A DNA stretch of 64,000 nt from Thelephora terrestris (lineage: Eukaryota > Basidiomycota > Agaricomycetes > Thelephorales > Thelephoraceae), in the NCBI GenBank assembly GCA_015956445.1, contig WIUZ02000026.1:248001-312000 (forward strand). Reading direction: 5' to 3'. The notes beneath the pieces were generated by a model. It had not been told where the DNA came from, did no database searches, and saw only the letters and a list, made by a program, of their open reading frames with translations. The position numbers and the translations under genes are program-made. Positions 12,138-25,094 of this stretch are shown here, one piece after another (position 1 is the stretch's first letter; each line of letters begins with the position of its first letter).

Positions 12138-15100
12138 ATGCCATCTAAGCGGTCGGAGGAGAAGAAGAAGGCCCAAGCAACGACGGCGGATGCCCCCAAG
12201 GTGTCCCGGGTCGGGTGGAAGACCGGAGAGCAGTTGGAGTGGATGCTCACCGAGTGGGCGAGTTTTGTCCATCATCAAAACGAGAAGACACTAGATCGTT
12301 TCTGGCCCCGCGTTTACCACGGTTGGGCTACCCGGTGGCCGATCATTCCCAGTCCCGAGTCCGTGGCAAAGCACGGTTCCAAGGAAAACGCAATCCTTGT
12401 TATTCGTATGGAACTCCGTACGGTACGTCAAGTAGGCTCCTCTTCTCATACTTATGTGACTCATCCCTCTTCAGAAAATTCGCAATTGGTTTCACAACCA
12501 CGGCCGCCCGGGTTCCAAAACTGGCAAGTCAGACTTACGGCTCACTCAAGGCGACAAACGAAAGCTTGCTCCGGTTCAATTTTACTGTTCCTACGCCTGG
12601 AACAAGGGCCTTGAGAAGATTGTGCTCGACCGATGGCAAGCTCAGAAACACTCTTACATGTCAACGGACGACGACGACCCCACCGCTGACACGATCGATA
12701 CGTCTGGTTCCGGCTCACACATCCCCATAAACTTCAAAATCATGGTCGCAAAGGAACAATACAACTTGTTAACTCCGGCGCAGAAGAAAGAGATTGACAA
12801 TCGCCGCGAGGAGGATGTACAGAAAAAGTACAGGTCGATACCGGATATCAATGACGATGGAGAGAGGATTAAAAAGCTCCGCGAACACCATCGGTGAGAG
12901 TTTCCTGTTGGTCACTGCCTGCGGTACCCTCTCTAATCAGCCATCAAATCTAGAAACCAGCCATCGATCTCGACTTCAATTATGCGCGTTATCAAGAACC
13001 TTGAAGACCAGACGGGGGCCATCGCGCATGTACTGGTTGGTTATATGGACCCTGAGACTGGAGCCCCATCGTTCGCAGGGTATGTTCAACTGCAGTGCAG
13101 CTCCTACACTCCGTCGCTTTGTCTAACACTTGTTTTTTGAATCAAGGTATTGCCAAGGGAAAACAACCGAGGGCCTGGGCTTTAGTCATTTCTATGGGGA
13201 TACATGGGAGAAGACTGTTGTGAGTCCGTTCAGAGATTGGGGGATGGCTGTATTTGGTGGTATGTCCCTTCGAGTGATGTTGGAGGGCACACGCTGACTC
13301 TTCCCATTAGAACTAGGCACCAAGCGCCGTTCTTCATTCTTGCTCTCTCCCGGCGACCAGGGATCCACACCAACTGCCTCATCCTCCACGAATTCTGACG
13401 CCATGGTCATTGACAAACCCACGGAAACCCCGCCTGGGTTTGGTAGCGTCATCGTCGACGGTAATGGACCTGTCGGGGGATCTAGCACGACACCTTTTCT
13501 CCACGTCTCCGGAACGACTCAAGCCGTACCACCTCAAACATTGGTTCCCTCTCCCGCAGTCGACCAACTTTCCGCTATGACACTCCAAACTCCTGGCAGC
13601 AATCTCGGATTCCCTGAGCCTATACAGCTGTACGACTTCAACCAACCTATCACCTGGGACATGTTTCCATCTTCCCAGTTTGTCGGGAGTGTCAATGACT
13701 ATCCCGAAATCGTTCTGCCCACGCCCACCGAGTCTCTCGTTGTTACTCCCTCATCCACTCGGTCAGTTACACCCAACAATCAAGTCGTTATTCCCCCCAC
13801 TGTTTGGGAACCTCCTTCTCCTTCTGTTGTTACCACTCTTGTTCTTGATGCCACCGCAACCTCTGCTATTACCCATGAACCGGCCTCTCTTGTCACTTCC
13901 CCTGTTCTTGAATCCCTTCCATTAACGTCCAACCAAAACATGATTCCCGAGCCTGCGCCTCTTGTCTCTCCTCTCGTTCTTGGAACCGCCGCAGCCACAG
14001 CCACAGCCAATCAAACTGTGGTGTATCCTCTTGCCCATGAATCCTCTTCTCTCGGTGTTCCTGTTCTTGGACCCTCTCAGATAAATCAAACCACGGGTCT
14101 TCCCATGCCCCACCGGCACATTTCTCCTCGCCTTCCTTCTCGTACCCTCGAATTTTCTCAGCCCATTGCGCCCAACCAAATTGTTGTCGCCCAAAGACCT
14201 ACATCTCACCTCCCGGCGACCGACCCCCATTCCACCGCGTTGCAGCATTACCCTGATCGTTCGGGACTAACGACCAAAAGTTCCTACAAAACTAGAGGCA
14301 AGGCTGGCACGACTACCACCACCCGGCGAGACTCGCTTGATGGTGCACCGGACATCATACTGTCGCTGGGCTCATCCGGGTATGAAGTCGCCAAACCTTC
14401 ATCACAGCCAGGGCTCCCTGTCACGTCCGAGAGCGATACGGATAGCTCCACCCAGCCCTCCACGCCTAGCACCCCCTCCTCTGCATTCTCTCCTGAGATT
14501 ATCCCGTCGTCGCAACAGACCATTGAGGAATGTATGGTAATGCCTGCGGAGGCACTTATTCAAGCCAAGTCTTCTGCCAGTAACCCCGTGGGGCCTTCGT
14601 CTCAGCGGTTGGCTGATGACGCCTCGACCACTCTTGCGGTATCCAAGACCACCCCTGCCCCTAGTTCGACTCTCCGTGAGGTCCCCACTTACGCCATGGA
14701 CAAATCAGATTTCCCTTCGTGGTTTGATGACCGCGAGAAACTCGATTACGTTTTGTCTGTGGAAGGTGGAGAATTGTGGAAAAGGCTCATCGCCGCCTGG
14801 ATCAGGCAAGAGAGAAGGGTCGGTTTTGGGTTGAATGAAAAACTTGTAAGTGAGAAAGGCGTCATTGTTTTATGGCATGTTCTAACAACTCGCCGCAGGG
14901 AGCAAGTCTGTCCTCAAAGAACAAGCCCCGTATCTTGGGAGATTATTTCAAGTGGCACCACAATCCCACCAAGGGGGATTCTGTCGCGTTGCCAGCGTTT
15001 GGGAACGAGGTAGCAGCCTGGTGGTCAAGTCTCCAGCCCGAGTGGCGCCAAAAGGACGAACTCTCCCCCAACGATCAGAACAACTACTCCTATATCCTTG

Positions 15101-15438
15101 CTGGCGGGAAGAAGGGTGTCTTCCTCCTGATCCTCTGTTTGGCGTGGTGGGATAAAGCCCATGGCCGAGATGTGGAGAAAGAGAAGGCCAGACGTTGTGA
15201 TGCTGCAAAGGCTGGGATGGGCGAAACTGCACTCAACCTTGACAACCTGCTCACTCACGAAACTAAGTGGCTCGAAATCGTCAACGACCTCCTCTTCGTC
15301 ATGGAGCTCGCTCAAGCCTGGCCGGTTCCCGGTGAAGGGACCTCTGGTGCTCTCGCCGACACCCCCGGCGATACGCGAACGAAACGAGCAGCTGAGCGAG
15401 GTTCCGGCTCAACTCGAAAGAAGGCGAAGAGATCCTGA
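12138..15438 (+). CDS. Unknown 1005 aa basidiomycete protein with Ser/Thr/Pro-rich centre, six exons
   Basis: Exons: 12138-12422, 12475-12893, 12954-13079, 13147-13259, 13311-14845, 14899-15438. They total 3018 nt with agreeing phases and introns of 51-67 nt. The N-terminus is basic (MPSKRSEEKKKAQ) followed by a Trp-rich helical region (GWKTGEQLEWMLTEW; IRNWFHNHGRPG). The middle (about 13.4-14.7 kb) is low complexity, rich in Pro, Ser, Thr and Val and likely disordered. The C-terminal region is again Trp-rich (FPSWFDDREKLDYV; GVFLLILCLAWWDKA) and ends in a basic tail (GSTRKKAKRS) that could be a nuclear signal. I recall proteins of this general build in mushroom genomes, but they have no assigned function. 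A TATA-like box and pyrimidine tract precede the start. Confidence 0.85.
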
Positions 15439-18400
15439 TCTTGCTCTACACCTCACTGGCTCCTGATGGCGTCCCTCTTCCCCTTCTGAGTACCCTCTAA
15501 AATAATTTGAACGTTTGTTTTACCCCGCGATCTGAATTGCCGTCACCTATCTACCTGTCTTTACATGTGTCTAGTCGCGTCCCATGCTGTATGCCTCCGT
15601 ATTTACGCCCGGCACGCTGTCAACCCACAATCTACCTGCCTCTCTTTACTTACGTTTGCGTGTGTTGCCTATTGTGTTACCCGCATTGAAACTTTGATAG
15701 GTTTGTCAAAAACGAAGCACAGGTGATAAGAATGATGACTGAGCCGAGGGCACCGCTTGTTTGATGGTCAAATTCTCTCACAAACAACGGCCAGATGCAT
15801 TGTAAGTCGGGACATGTACAATCGTGCGCACGAGAAGACTAGACGTAGGAAAATTCTGCACGACAGAGAGAATCGGTCAAGCACGTGCAAGTAATGATTG
15901 TATGTAAAAATACAGGGCCTATCTACACGAAGACTGGACCCTTGCAGGCATTGGGTGGAACGAGTTCAAGCGCAGGTGAAATACGTCGGGGATGGGGAGC
16001 CAGTGGTAAAGAGGGAAGCATACTCATGAAAAGAGAACAACGGTGAAGGTTGTGCCCGAGAAGGGACAAAAATGGGATTGGGAGGACCTGATGGAAACAC
16101 ACACTGCGGATGCGAGAATGAGTGAGCGGGACGAGGACGCAGTTGTCGAAAGTAAAAGAGACGTCGACGGACGTAATGGACGGAAGGTCATCTGAAAAGA
16201 GCACGAAAAGTGAAATTAATTAGTGTTTCACAAGCAACACGATAAGCGAACCGGTAGGGAGAGACTTGCCGGAAGTATTGGACCGCCAGGGTGATGAGTA
16301 GGAAGACGAACAAGAGGGGAGGCAGATTTGCAGACCGGGGGGACGAAACGGCAGACCAAACCAGGGAAAGTGGGGTGTAGTGCAGAGGGAGAGAGCAGGG
16401 AAGAACGGAGTCTACGCATGAGAGTTTGAGACAATTGCACAGGTGGTTTGGCCACGAGAACCAGTGGAGGGGGATACAGGGAGCTGCAAGGCAGCTGAGA
16501 CGGAGGTGTGGAAGACGAGAAGCTGAGACCATTGAACGGGTACTCACGAGGGGGACGATAAGAGCGCTTTCGACGAAGAAGGGGAAGTGTACACCATAGG
16601 GCGCAAGAACGAGTGCATGGGAGACGATGCGGTTGGCCAGCTTTGTATGAGTGGAGAACGAGTGAGTTTGAGTTGAATCTGGGAGGTGCGGCGTGGGGTG
16701 GCCGGGCTGCTGGAGGTCGTGATGATCGATGAAGAGGAGTACGTGATGGGGGGCTTAGCAAAGGTACAGAGCGTGGTGAATTATACCATCGTCTCCCGCG
16801 AACTCCTGTATCGGACGGATTGCAGCAAGTCGTCGCCGCGTGATGTGACAATGGTTAGTGCCTATTTACACCAGGGAATTGAAAACCGAGTTGTATATTG
16901 TAGAAATAATGACAAGGGGTAAAATCAATTTTAACTCTACAAAATTGAGGCGGTCACATGGGTGAAACGGCCAAGAGGACTAGCGGGAGGGATACAGGGA
17001 GCTAGAAGGCGCCTAGGATAGAGACGCGTCAGCGAGGGGTAGGAGTTTCAAACAGTACTCGCAGGGGACTGCGATAAGTTGTTTCAGACAAGGGAGGGGG
17101 AATCAAGTCACGGGGATGCTTAGGAGGGAAACACACTCACGATGAGACCCGATAATGAGCGAACGGGCAGGAGGGATTGTCAGAAAAGGGACGAGAAGTC
17201 AAGCTTCAAGGAAGGACCTGACACAGAGTTATATCGGTGAGATGTAGCAGCTGCTGAAGACAAACTCACCGGGGATGCGATAAGGGAGTTTTGATGAAGG
17301 AAAGGGCACGAGGGGAAATATGTTCTTCACAAGTCACGACAAGGGGTGAGGACGTGGTTGTCGAGGAAAACGAGATCATCGGAGGACGTGAATTGTGGCT
17401 GAGAAGCGCACGAAGGACTGAATGAATTGGTGTTTCACAATAAGGACGATAAGTGTACCAGAAAGGAAGGAGCTCACCCCAAAGATCGATCCGTCCCAGC
17501 GACAGGATATGTTAGTGGGTAAGCGAGGCGGGGGCAGTAGACATCTGATTTTGGCATAGAAATGTGGACCGTAGGGTGTCCGTTGACCAGAGGTGCTGGA
17601 AATGAGGGGAAGTTGGATTGCGGTGCTGAGGAGAGGATGGGAGTAGGTTGGGAAGGGGAGAGCCGTGACTGCTGGATGACGCGGTCAGCGAACGAACAGG
17701 AGGAGGTGTATAGCCAAACTAGGCTGACGCCCATTGTCGAATCAGAAGTACAACACCCTGGAGCGCTGAGTGGATCGCCGAGGCGGAAAGCGGACCGTGC
17801 GCGCCGCACGGCAAGGGTTGCTTCGACGGGCGGTGAAATGGTGGGAATCTCGAGTTCCATTTCCGGTCCTCCGAGCCAGAGGGGTGGGTGGGTCGGGAAT
17901 GGGCGAGAATCCGTTGACCGATCAAAAGTGAGTGGCGGGAGGACGATTACCAATCCAGGAGGGACCATCCACCAATTAAAAGCGTGGGAGCCAGGCAAAC
18001 GCAATGAATGGGCAAGGGGGATGAAAACGCGCCACGTGGGTGACCAAATGGAGGAGGCGAGCTGCAAATCTGAGGAAGAGGAGCATGTCAGAGCCGGGTG
18101 GCATGCAAACGTACGACGTTCGTAGCCAATCAGGAGAATATTGTCAAAGGCAGACGTGATAACTAAGAAATGAATAGAAGGGGGGTATTGCCGCCATCTA
18201 TGGGGGAACGGCCTGAGCGAGAAGCGTGTCCATCTAGGAAACACAAACGCGAGAAGCGTGGCCGCCGGTAAATGCGAGAGGAAGTTTCTCGCCAAACCTG
18301 AAAGGAGGGAGAAGCGGGTAGTGAGTGGGAAGATACCTGTCAACAAGTGATTGATGATTGGCCAGTGAGGAAGGTGGGAGGGTGGTTGTCGACGATGGAG

Positions 18401-19380
18401 GGGCAATGTGGGCGGGTCGGGAGAAGTCAGCGTCCGCCGACCAACCAGAAGCAGAGGATCTGGGGGACACGATAAACGAAAAAATGGACGAGGGGAAAGG
18501 AGCTTGCCCGTCTGGGAAAGACAGAAGTGCAGTTTCTGAGGGGTCTGTCGACCTATCAAAGGCGCGGCAGGAGGAAGGTGGGACGGAATAGAAGGAGACG
18601 GCATCGTCATCGAGCAGTGCGACAAGGAAGTAAATAAGTAGAAAGGAAAGCGAAACGCTAAGTTGGGACGTGACCAGCTCGACGAAGAATGCGATAAGTG
18701 AGATAACGAATGAGGAAGGGTGGATTACCGAGCGGGAAAGGGGGAGGCGTCCGTCAAACGATCCACACGGATCAGTAGATCGGGAACAGAATCGGGCGTC
18801 CCACGAGCTGCAATATGCCAGGTTGAGTAGACGGGAGGGCAGACGATGTGGCTGAGTGGATCAGGAGGAGGGGAAGACGACGAAACAAGAAGTTGTACTG
18901 CAGCGTCGTGGGCGCCGATCAGAAACATTGGGTGAACATGAGCCAATAGGGATGAAGAATTCTCCTTCTCACGGTCACGGTACGTCCGCGAACCCCGGGA
19001 AAAGCCCCAAGGGAGGAGGAGGAGGATTTCCCGACTGGAAATCGGCGCGGAGGTTCGCGTCGGGGAGCTTGGCGCTCATGGTAGGGAGGCATCGCGCCAT
19101 CACCTGCGAAGTCGATATTTCGCACGGCTGCAACGCGTCTCTCGTTGCGAAAGGCAACGAAGGAACCCTAGATTAGGATATATGTAGTGTAATTATTGCT
19201 ATACAGCAAGGGAGGGGGTTTGCCTGCCTGCGGGAAAGTACGAGAGCGGACGCCGGCAGGGCGAGAGGACCCGCCCGGTTTGGCAACACGGTTCCCTGCC
19301 GGCAATCAATAAGCATCGTTGAAAAGGGCCTGGGAACAATCTGTCGCCTCACACTGCACAACGCGGGAGGGCAGTTGTCA
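15439..19380 (-). repeat. GA-rich decayed repeat region, including an inverted copy of the 1-1.5 kb unit
   Basis: Between about 15930 and 16560 the reverse complement matches the left-end unit along its length (same order: TTCTCGTGGCCAAACCA, then the region ending in GTGTTGCTTGTGAAACAC, then TTTTCAGATGACCTTCCGTC). Shorter related pieces recur near 17330-17470 and 18590-18680. The plus strand is purine-rich throughout, giving long but compositionally biased ORFs on both strands (17474-18625 minus, 383 codons; 17562-18125 plus), neither of which shows a domain. I consider the stretch non-coding repeat debris. Confidence 0.6.
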
Positions 19381-19832
19381 GATCAAAGTTAACAATCTGG
19401 ACAACCACAGCTGAGGTCGGGGATTCCTGCAAGCACCGGCAGCACTCGGAGGGCTCAGGGTGGGTTTCAACCTTCCAGTAATTTTCACGAGCACTTGAAC
19501 TGTCAGGGACCGAGTGAATTTAAGCCTCCGACGTTCTCACTCGCGCAACGGATAAATTAGAGGGCTCTCGACCAGGCGGTTTTCTTTACAAAGGAGACAC
19601 CACCCTTGAATCGAAGGAAGGCCAACCTCCGGAACCAAGGTGAGGAAACCTGGTGACGCCAAGGTGATCCATAAACCGTGAGTGTTATCAGGTTTTCAGA
19701 CGGTCGCGATACTTCCCAAACAACCCAATCGATATCTCGACAGATACTCCGCCTCCTTTCACACACTCAATCCTGATCCCTGGACACAGCCCCATGTGCA
19801 AGGCTTAACCATCGTGGTTGGCGTATCACACA

Positions 19833-21062
19833 ATGTCGCGTTCTCCCCTCCCACAAGAAATCTCCGACCACATTGTCGACCTCTTACACGACAAACGCGA
19901 TGCTCTCAAAGCATGTTGTCTCGTCTCTAGATCATGGATTCCACGCACCCGAAAATACCTTTTCCATGAAGTGGCTTTCGATTCATCCGATGACTTCGAG
20001 GCTTGGTACAAGACTTTCCTGGATCCCGTCAATTCGCCTGGGTGTTATACCCGCTTTTTGTCCCTCGGCTACCCACATAACACCCTTGATGCAGCTGCAG
20101 TTGCAAACGAGTATGATTGGGTCCGCCAGGAGTTTTCCAATGTTGTGTGGTTGAAGGTCCGGTCTGGTGAGAGGGTGTTGGACTTTTGTTTTTTCCACTG
20201 GCACTGTGCCCTGAATCTCTCTGTGTAGGTTGGGAATTCTGGTCCGTCTCAAGCATTCTCAGCCTCGTCTGTTCTCTTCCAATTCTCAAGGACCTGGATG
20301 TGGATTGTCGTCTGACATGGGGCGACGACGACAGTGCCACCTTCCAGCCTTCGGCCTCGCCACCGTTGACCGGGACTCTCAAACTTTGTCTAACTCGTGG
20401 GATGGGATCTTTCATAGACCGACTGCTAGAACTCCCAAACGGTGTTCACTTTCAAAAAATTGAATGCTCGCGGGAGCTCGGTGGGCATTCTTGGTATACG
20501 GCGGACGTTATGGCAGATGTGGTGAAGGGGTGCTCTAATACCCTTGAGTGCGTCGATCTCAATTGTGAGAACCTCAGTAAGTCTCATCCCTTCGGTTGCC
20601 CTTGCGGATGGTGACCGGCCTCTACTTAAATGTATATCAGCGAATCCTTGGACGCCCTCAAATCCAATAATCTCAAATCCAATTGACTTCTGTGACGCGA
20701 GAAGACTCAAAGAGGTTACATTCCGGCTTTCTGACCTCGACAGTTCATGGTGCCGTTTGGCGCTTCAGACCCTCACATCCGAACATAGAGATCTCCGTCA
20801 GATCTCAATCCACGTCCCTGCACACTCCCCTGGCCACCAACCAGAATTGCCTGAACGGATCTACGAGGAGTGGATAGGAATCGACCTCACCCTTGTTCGA
20901 CTATGGGAGCTGCATGCAGTCCACATCCGGCTCATATGTGTCATGAAAGGGGGGAAGCAGGAGGAGTGTGATAGCTTAGAGAAGCTGCTGCCGGAGGTGA
21001 TGAAGAAAGAGATATATGAACTGGTTGATCACGATTTTTTGCGTTCATGTCACACACTATGA
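19833..21062 (+). CDS. F-box / leucine-rich-type protein 1, three exons
   Basis: Exons 19833-20166, 20229-20576, 20641-21062 (1104 nt, 367 aa); introns 62 and 64 nt, phases agree. The start is the ATG opening MSRSPLPQEISDHIVDLLHD, the usual N-terminal F-box of basidiomycete proteins; the F-box continues KACCLVSRSWIPRTRKYLF. The rest has Leu-spaced strands typical of degenerate LRR-like F-box proteins (LPILKDLDV; LLELPNGVHFQKI). F-box proteins link substrates to SCF ubiquitin ligases through Skp1; the substrate here is unknown. It is a paralogue of the gene at 29411: same order of landmarks, including the intron before the last third. It ends 51 bp before the TA target site of the Tc1-like element. 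Confidence 0.88.
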
Positions 21063-21113
21063 GAGACGAGAATCTGATATAGTATTATGTAGTATGATAA
21101 AAGTGCCCAAGTA

Positions 21114-23910
21114 AGGTTGCCCTCGTTCACTTTCGACCAATGACGTATGTCGTGACCACGTTGTGACCAGGGGCGAAAACATCGGAAATTATGTATAATA
21201 ATAATATCATGAATATCAATATTTCGATGTCAACGCAAATTCAGATAATGTGGTGTAATACACAGGAAAGAACTGTGAGCTAGAATGTTCACAATCTGGC
21301 TTCGAGATCTTTCTTCCACGAAGGGGGAAGGACTCGGTGACTGTGGTACTTCTTTCCGGCCCACGCAGCCTGTTCGCCGTTTAACCCATTACGGTAGGCG
21401 TCCATGAATCGGTTCGAGCGGTTCAAAAAGCTGAAATGAATGAGTGAGTAAAGTGGGTGGAAACAAGAGATAGATATTACCGGCGCATGAGCGAAAGTGG
21501 AATCGAGTCCAATGACTGGAGAGTGTTTTTCTCGAGGTCTTCTTCCCTTGATGAGGCGGGGAGTTGACGGTAATCCCACTTTGCGCGCCCCCAACACTGC
21601 TCGATGAAATTAAGTTCCGGATGGAACTTGGGGAGGAAAAGCACCTCAAAGCCACGGTTTCCGCAGTGTTCCTCGAGCAGAGAAGTAACACCTTGGAAAT
21701 CGGGCTGAGAGTACAGCGTTCGGCGAATGCAGCAATCGGTGCGACCGGGAGGGCAATGGAACTTTGGGCACTCCCGTTTAAGATCACGGATCCGATCGCC
21801 GAGCCCCCTTTCCTCGAGAATGAGTTTCATCCCCTTGAATAGGCCGGCAGCTTCGTGGCCCTCAGGAAAGTAAAGTGAGTGGGGAGATCCATCCGCGAAA
21901 GTTCCGGGGGCCATCTGAACCTTCTTCCCTAACTTCTTCCCATTGGGTCTATGGAGTTGTTTTCCAGACCCGTCAAGGGACGGAGTCTCTACCAACCGGT
22001 TCTTTCCCGGTTTGGAAGTCTTCACGGGCATCTTCCGTGCGGAAAGCGCAGTGTCGGCTCGTTTAAGGTGTGTTGTCGCATTGTCAAAGACAAAGAAATG
22101 GTCGTCGTGGGGGTAGTGCCTCCTAACGATGTCCATTGCCACAGTGACCTGCGCCAGTATGTCACGGTTTGTGAAGTATCCGTCGCGCTGTGCGCCAGGG
22201 CGGATGACAACACGAGCTGACTCCTTCCCATCAGGTGACTGCAGCCACCCATAGTCAGCCGACACGAAGTCTGCAACCATGAGTGAAGGGCCTTCACCCT
22301 TTGGCCTGGGGACTGCAGTCTCAGCGTTGGAGACCCAACGGCGTTCACGGCGATCGTTCGCGTAGAACACCGTCTCATCGTGGACCCAGGTTACAGTATT
22401 TCGTGGGCAGTTGAGCGTCGCTCATGTTCTTGTGGGGGGTAGATGGATCTGCGCCCTCGTTGAAGGTATACGCTGGGTTTTCCATGTTTTCCTTCGTCCA
22501 AACACGAAGCCGGTGCTCCTTTATGAGCCAAAATGGGAGGAATATGTTCTGTCGGCATTCGACGACATCGGGGCGCTCGTGGCCATCAACATATTGGCCG
22601 GAGGGGGTGTCCATCCATAAATAGTCAAGTTTGACCATCCAATGCCTGGCGGTTGCGATGGAGATCGAGATGGCAGTCCCGTACTTGGTCTTCGTGTCGT
22701 GGCGGCTAAGGTACTTGACGAGGTCTTCAGCCTTGACATACTTGCCGATGGCCCGAAGGTGCGTTTGTAGCTCCTCGCGCAGGCCGTCTTCTGTGTCGAG
22801 GTGGGGTACGTTTCCGGATCCCCACTCTTTTGTTGGCAGTGATGTTGGGTCCGCTATGAATGCGTGGATCCAGCGGCGGAGGACCCTTCCATAGTAAGGT
22901 CCTCGACCCTTCGTCACTGCAACATATTGAGATGTTTTAACCCATCGACCGTGGGTAAGGAAGGCGTGGAGGAGCAACAGCATGTCTTTGATACTCGTCT
23001 TGAGGTTGTGATTCAGCGTTACCCTACGGTATCCTTTCCCGGTTGCTCTTGGTGGTTTCAGGATCAATTTCAGGTTGGCGATTGCATTTATTGTTGGGAT
23101 CTTCAACGGGGCTGATCGGTTGGGAATCCTGTACTGGATGGGTTTGTCGAAAGGTATGTTTTCGGGCTCCTCCACCAACATGGGGTCGAAATCAGGGATT
23201 CCGACCGTCCAAAGGTCACTGACCAACTTCATTTCATCAGGGGGTTGAAACAAGCCCTCTCGGTTCTTTCTCGCCTTTGAAATGGTCACATCAGCACCTG
23301 TCGCATTGGGGACCATCGCCCACATGGGGATATCAGGATGGTTGCCACTCGGCGATCGTTGATCACCATTGTTGGGCCACGTTAGGGACTTGCATAGGGG
23401 GAACTGAATGCTGGTTTAGCTCTGGAACCCGCCACTGGATGATGTTGGGCCTCGACCTACCTCCCCTGGGTCACGCTTGAGGTTGTGCTTTGCCAGTGTG
23501 ATGCGCTTGTGATTTGTTGTGGTCGCACCACCGTTTAGCATGGCGGTTTTGGCCCTGCGGTTTGGCGGCGGCATACTGGAGTAGACAAAACTTCAATCTC
23601 CAAGAGCCGCCCTTCCTTCTACCTTACCCGAATAACCACGATAACCACTTAACAGATTAGATAAGCAAGATACTACGATAATTGTAAATTAATAACACCA
23701 TCTCAAAACCTTGACGGGTATGTGTTTTAAGACCCAGCAATCGTGAAAACTATGGATTCGAGCAAAAGTACGGTTCTCCCGCTCAGGTAGGGGGTAATAT
23801 GAAGGAGGAGTTATTAATTTATATTTTTTGTCACGCTTTCTGAGTGGTTTGGCTGGGAGATGGGCCGTGGGAGGCCTACGTCGTTGGTCGAAAGCGAACG
23901 AGGGCAACCT
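21114..23910 (-). mobile_element. Tc1/mariner-superfamily DNA transposon, 2797 bp, with TIRs and TA target duplication
   Basis: The left end starts AGGTTGCCCTCGTTC at 21114, and the right end (23910 backwards on the minus strand) starts with the same 15 bases; the match continues for about 33 bp with two mismatches. Each end abuts a TA (21112-21113 and 23911-23912), as expected for the IS630-Tc1-mariner superfamily. One transposase gene fills most of the interior on the minus strand. About 290 bp of the right subterminal region also occurs at 26490-26786, marking a second, incomplete family member. Confidence 0.88.
21289..23574 (-). pseudogene. Tc1-like DDE transposase, nearly full length with one apparent frameshift
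   Basis: The start MPPPNRRAKTAMLNGG is at 23574. Exon 1 (23574-23461) joins in phase to 23403 over a 57 nt intron, and the reading continues through a helical DNA-binding-like region to about 22400. The catalytic part follows: YANDRRERRWV, VADFVSADYGW (first Asp), HFFVFDNATTH (second Asp) and FHPELNFIEQCWG (third acidic residue), the last being the typical Tc1/IS630 motif. A 50 nt intron (21431-21480) leads to the last exon, ending at 21289. Between about 22425 and 22395 the frame must shift by one base to reach VTWVHDE; no intron with sound ends, correct phase and no stop fits except an 85 nt one that would remove likely coding sequence. I therefore call it probably inactive, unless this is a sequence error. 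Confidence 0.8.
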
Positions 23911-23912
23911 TA

Positions 23913-25090
23913 GTCATAAACATTGTTCGGCCGATCAGGTTTAAAGTTTGTCCAGCCAATCAGAGATAAGTTTTGTCTACCGTGAGAATATCATACTTCC
24001 CCTGTATTTTTGACTAGCTGGAATCCGTGTTCACAGCTGAAGCGCTGATGATTGACCTGTATTTTGTTTTTACTTAAAGATCTGGCATTGTGCCGAACCA
24101 CCGCAACGGCACTCATGAACCGCACACCATTGTCTCCCTCCACTCCGGGGCGACCATATGAATCTGAGAATAAGATGGGATACAAACTTTTCCTCCTCAT
24201 TGCGTGTTGCCAATCACCGTGGGCAAAGGACGTGAACGCTGGGGCCCAGGAGCATGATGACCCTATGTTCTTACTCTTCACATGTACCTCCCAGAGGACA
24301 TCGGAGCATCACAAACACTCTATCTCAGAAGGCCACTGTGGCGATGTTAATGTAGATCAAATTGCGAAGAGGGGGGAAGAGTATCTGAAGCAGCGATGTT
24401 CTCGATGGTCCGATGTTATTTCTGTGCTTCGTGATTGGCGAAGGCAGTTATCGGAACAGGTCCCACTCAGCAGACAGGTCCTTGGCGCGTTTTGGGAGGG
24501 GGTAGCGGCTGGTAGCGGTGGAACCTCTCAGATATGGGATGGGCAGAACCGTATATAATATCCTTGCTAAACATGCAACTGGGAGAGACGGAAGGAGCGT
24601 GTTGGAGGAGTGCGACACCGATGAGCACCACCCGCTGTCGTAAACAAAACCCGTTCATCCTTGAGGGAATTCGCAAAAAAACCAAATCCCCTCGCATATT
24701 TTTTTTTCAAATAATCTGGCAGGTGGGTTGGCGGCGCAGTTCACCCGAGGACACTGGAAGTGGTATTTGTGGCGTGCAAAGCCGAGGCGACTTACGTCGT
24801 CAATGATGCAGCATGACACGTGTCAGAGCGTACAAAGCATGGATATGGATGAACATGCATATATATAGGGAGGGGAGGGGTGAGGGCCTAGATGAGAAAG
24901 ATGAGAGGGAGAGCCGGAGAGGCGAAGCGTCGAGAATCGAGAAGGGAGAAGACGATATGAGCCAATGAGAGACATAGAGCCCCATCGACCAATCGGATCT
25001 CGAGTTTGCCTTGGGGAGCCAATGAGAGAGCGTCTTTATCTTAGGCGCCGATATCCATGCTCTTTAATATATAGGATTGTACTTTTCTCT
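23913..25090. other. No gene recognised; unique-looking DNA between transposon pieces
   Basis: A long open frame on the plus strand (24052-24558) begins at a TTG and shows no domain. TATA-like strings occur at about 24858 and 25065 without a gene after them. I looked here for the missing left terminal inverted repeat of the second Tc1-like copy and did not find it. Confidence 0.4.
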
Positions 25091-25094
25091 TTTT

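Noticed and set aside
17474-18625. 383-codon open frame on the minus strand
   Set aside because: It lies in strongly purine-biased DNA, overlaps a long frame on the other strand, is rich in Pro/Ser/Leu as expected from composition, and shows no domain or splice partner.
22400-22510. 85 nt intron (GTGTTT ... ATGAG) that would repair the transposase frame
   Set aside because: It would remove sequence that reads as coding (RVWTKENMENPAYTF) and uses poor splice signals; a one-base frameshift is simpler.
24052-24558. 168-codon open frame on the plus strand
   Set aside because: Begins at a TTG, has no domain, and lies between transposon remnants; a real gene is not supported.
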